DNA of 7,420 nucleotides from Microcaldota archaeon (GTDB lineage: Archaea > Micrarchaeota > Micrarchaeia > Burarchaeales > JACQQB01). Position numbers and translations under genes: made by a program. Below are positions 6,102 to 7,420 of this stretch, in pieces. Each line of letters starts with the position of its first letter. The first letter of the stretch is position 1. The notes beneath the pieces are model-generated. The model was given only the letters and a program-made list of their open reading frames with translations, was not told where the DNA came from and did no database searches. The stretch covers positions 1 through 7,420 of the forward strand of contig JACQQB010000045.1 in NCBI GenBank assembly GCA_016207225.1, written 5' to 3'.

Positions 6102-7340
6102 ATGGAGCTTAGCTTTTTAGGCGGTGCTAATGAGGTTGGGAGAAGCGCCATTTTGCTTGAATCTGACAAGAAATTCCTTCTTGATTACGGCGTAAAACTC
6201 TTTGGAGGTCCACAATACCCAAGGCTTCTTGACTCTCTCGATGTCCTGGTAACCTCCCATGCGCATTTAGACCACATAGGCCAAACACCCGTACTTTTTG
6301 ACAGGTTTAAGATCCCATGGATAACTACCTACCCAACACAGCCCATAGCAGGAAGGCTTTTGATAGATTCAATGAAGATTGACAAAGAGATACAGTTCGA
6401 CTCAACGGATTTTGACAAGCTTATGAACAGTTTCTTTCCACTACCTTATGAAAAAGAGTTTCATTTTTCTAAAACCTCTATAACCTTCCATGACGCCGGC
6501 CATATACCTGGAAGTGCAATGACGGAACTAAAGGTAAACGGGAAAAAAATAGTCTACACCGGCGACTTCAATTCTAAAGAAACTAAACTGCATAACGGTG
6601 CAAAGACAATCCAGAATATCGACACCCTGATAATCGAAAGTACCTATAGCAACAGGGAGCACCCAGACAGGAAAGATGTGGAAAAAAAGCTTAAGGAAGA
6701 GGTCAAAAAAACATTAGATGATGGCGGCACTGTATTGCTACCTTGCTTTGCAGTTGGAAGAACACAGGAAATGCTTCAGGTCCTAGACTCACTCAACCTG
6801 AACGCTGACATCTATCTGGAGGGCATGGGTGCAGGAGTTACCAACATAATCCTAGACTATCCAAGCTATATAAGGGATGCAAAGGCATTGAAAAAGGCTT
6901 TCAAAAGAGTTAACATAGTCACTGGAAAAGAGATGTGGAAAAAGAAAAAAGCAATGCACGGTCCTGGCATTATCGTTGCAAGTGGGGGCATGCTTGAAGG
7001 AGGCCCGGCAATAAGATATGTTCTCAAATTAAACAAACAGAGTCCAAAGTCCAAGGTCATTTTCACAGGCTACGGTGTTGAAAATACCAACGCAAGGTAC
7101 TTATTGGAAAAGGGCATTGTTAAAAGAGGCGAAGAAAACATAAGGATTGATTTAGGGGTTGAGTACCTGGACTTCTCTGCCCACTCCGGGAAAAGTGACC
7201 TCCTGGAGTTCATCAAAAAAGCAAATCCTGAAAAAGTATTCTGCGTGCACGGTGATCATTGTCCTGAATTTGCAGAAAGACTGAAAGAACAGGGCTATGA
7301 AGCTTATGCCCCCAAACTGAATGAAACTCATGTACTGTAG
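6102..7340 (+). CDS. Beta-CASP metallo-beta-lactamase-fold ribonuclease, aCPSF2-like
   Basis: A complete 412-residue archaeal relative of the CPSF73 RNA cleavage factor. Motifs in order: LLDYG (26-30); HAHLDHIG (53-60), the zinc-binding motif 2; DAGHIPGSA (131-139) with His134; TGDF (153-156) with Asp155; IIEST (177-181) with the acidic motif A residue Glu179; ASGGMLEGGPA (293-303); FSAHSG (358-363) with motif B His361; and CVHGDH (381-386) with motif C His383. All ligands for two zinc ions are present, so an active RNase is expected. It starts directly at the MBL domain without the N-terminal KH domains of aCPSF1, which points to aCPSF2. The HAHLDH and SAH motifs fit CPSF better than RNase J. 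Such enzymes act in RNA 3'-end processing or decay. A promoter at 6073-6080 suggests leaderless translation. The next gene follows after 8 nt. Confidence 0.92.
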   Translation: MELSFLGGANEVGRSAILLESDKKFLLDYGVKLFGGPQYPRLLDSLDVLVTSHAHLDHIGQTPVLFDRFKIPWITTYPTQPIAGRLLIDSMKIDKEIQFDSTDFDKLMNSFFPLPYEKEFHFSKTSITFHDAGHIPGSAMTELKVNGKKIVYTGDFNSKETKLHNGAKTIQNIDTLIIESTYSNREHPDRKDVEKKLKEEVKKTLDDGGTVLLPCFAVGRTQEMLQVLDSLNLNADIYLEGMGAGVTNIILDYPSYIRDAKALKKAFKRVNIVTGKEMWKKKKAMHGPGIIVASGGMLEGGPAIRYVLKLNKQSPKSKVIFTGYGVENTNARYLLEKGIVKRGEENIRIDLGVEYLDFSAHSGKSDLLEFIKKANPEKVFCVHGDHCPEFAERLKEQGYEAYAPKLNETHVL

Positions 7341-7343
7341 GTG
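7339..7343 (+). promoter_or_regulatory. Shine-Dalgarno site of the glycosyltransferase gene
   Basis: AGGTG overlaps the TAG stop of the nuclease gene and lies 5 nt before the GTG at 7349. It decides the GTG start and suggests that both genes share a transcript. Confidence 0.6.
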
Positions 7344-7348
7344 TTTAT

Positions 7349-7420
7349 GTGAATATTTGCATGCTCGATCCGTTATTCATCCCTTATCATGGCGGAGCTG
7401 AAAAACATGTTTATGAAGTC
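7349..7420 (+). CDS. Glycosyltransferase family 4-like, N-terminus only
   Basis: The first 24 residues of a protein that runs off the right edge. From GTG 7349 it reads M-N-I-C-M-L-D-P-L-F-I-P-Y then HGGAEKHVYEV. This is the usual start of family 4 glycosyltransferases: a first beta strand, then the Gly-Gly loop of the N-terminal Rossmann domain, then E-K-H at the start of the first helix. These enzymes transfer sugars from nucleotide-sugar donors onto glycans, lipids or glycosylated proteins; donor and acceptor cannot be told from this piece. The start is supported by AGGTG 5 nt upstream, and no earlier start codon fits. The gene follows the nuclease by 8 nt, which suggests one transcript but no shared function. 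Confidence 0.8.
   Translation, partial: MNICMLDPLFIPYHGGAEKHVYEV

Noticed and set aside
1..7420. tRNA, rRNA, CRISPR array, insertion sequence or toxin-antitoxin pair
   Set aside because: Nearly all bases are in recognisable genes, the gaps are under 100 bases, and I saw no cloverleaf, spaced direct repeats, transposase or terminal inverted repeats.

Overview
The window is gene-dense, AT-rich archaeal DNA. The archaeal assignment rests on the content: an Mre11-type nuclease, a GHMP homoserine kinase of the Methanocaldococcus type, an ADP-forming acyl-CoA synthetase with separate alpha and beta subunits, a beta-CASP nuclease of the aCPSF type, and TATA-like promoter elements about 26 nt upstream of gene starts. 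I cannot name the lineage. An uncultured or candidate-phylum archaeon, possibly DPANN or a relative, is a guess.

Layout: positions 1-2618 hold three plus-strand genes in a row: the 3' part of mre11 (cut by the window edge), thrB (homoserine kinase), and an unrecognised helical protein with a good GAGGTG ribosome-binding site. Positions 2638-6002 hold a minus-strand operon, read from right to left. It contains a two-winged-helix protein with a C-terminal membrane anchor, acdB (ATP-grasp beta subunit), acdA (CoA-binding alpha subunit) and a DUF6498-type membrane protein. The junctions are 5 nt apart, overlapping by 4 nt, and 4 nt apart, so translation is probably coupled. The two blocks converge at about 2618-2646 over a small inverted repeat. 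Positions 6003-6101 form a divergent promoter region with two mirrored TTAAAAAC elements. Position 6102 onward encodes a complete beta-CASP metallo-beta-lactamase-fold nuclease, followed after 8 nt by the start of a family-4-like glycosyltransferase that runs off the window.

Function: AcdB and AcdA together convert acyl-CoA, ADP and phosphate to the free acid, CoA and ATP, which is the usual archaeal way to gain ATP from acetyl-CoA or other acyl-CoAs. The leading gene of that operon looks like a membrane-anchored DNA-binding protein, so it is a candidate regulator of the operon, but this is inference. The other genes are housekeeping: DNA end processing, threonine synthesis, and RNA processing or transcription termination.

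I see no tRNA, rRNA, CRISPR array, insertion sequence or toxin-antitoxin pair. No intergenic gap exceeds about 100 bases. I did not find a convincing new multi-gene system. The points most worth a second look are the membrane-tethered regulator heading the acd operon, the altered metal-site motif in Mre11, and the unrecognised 239-residue protein.
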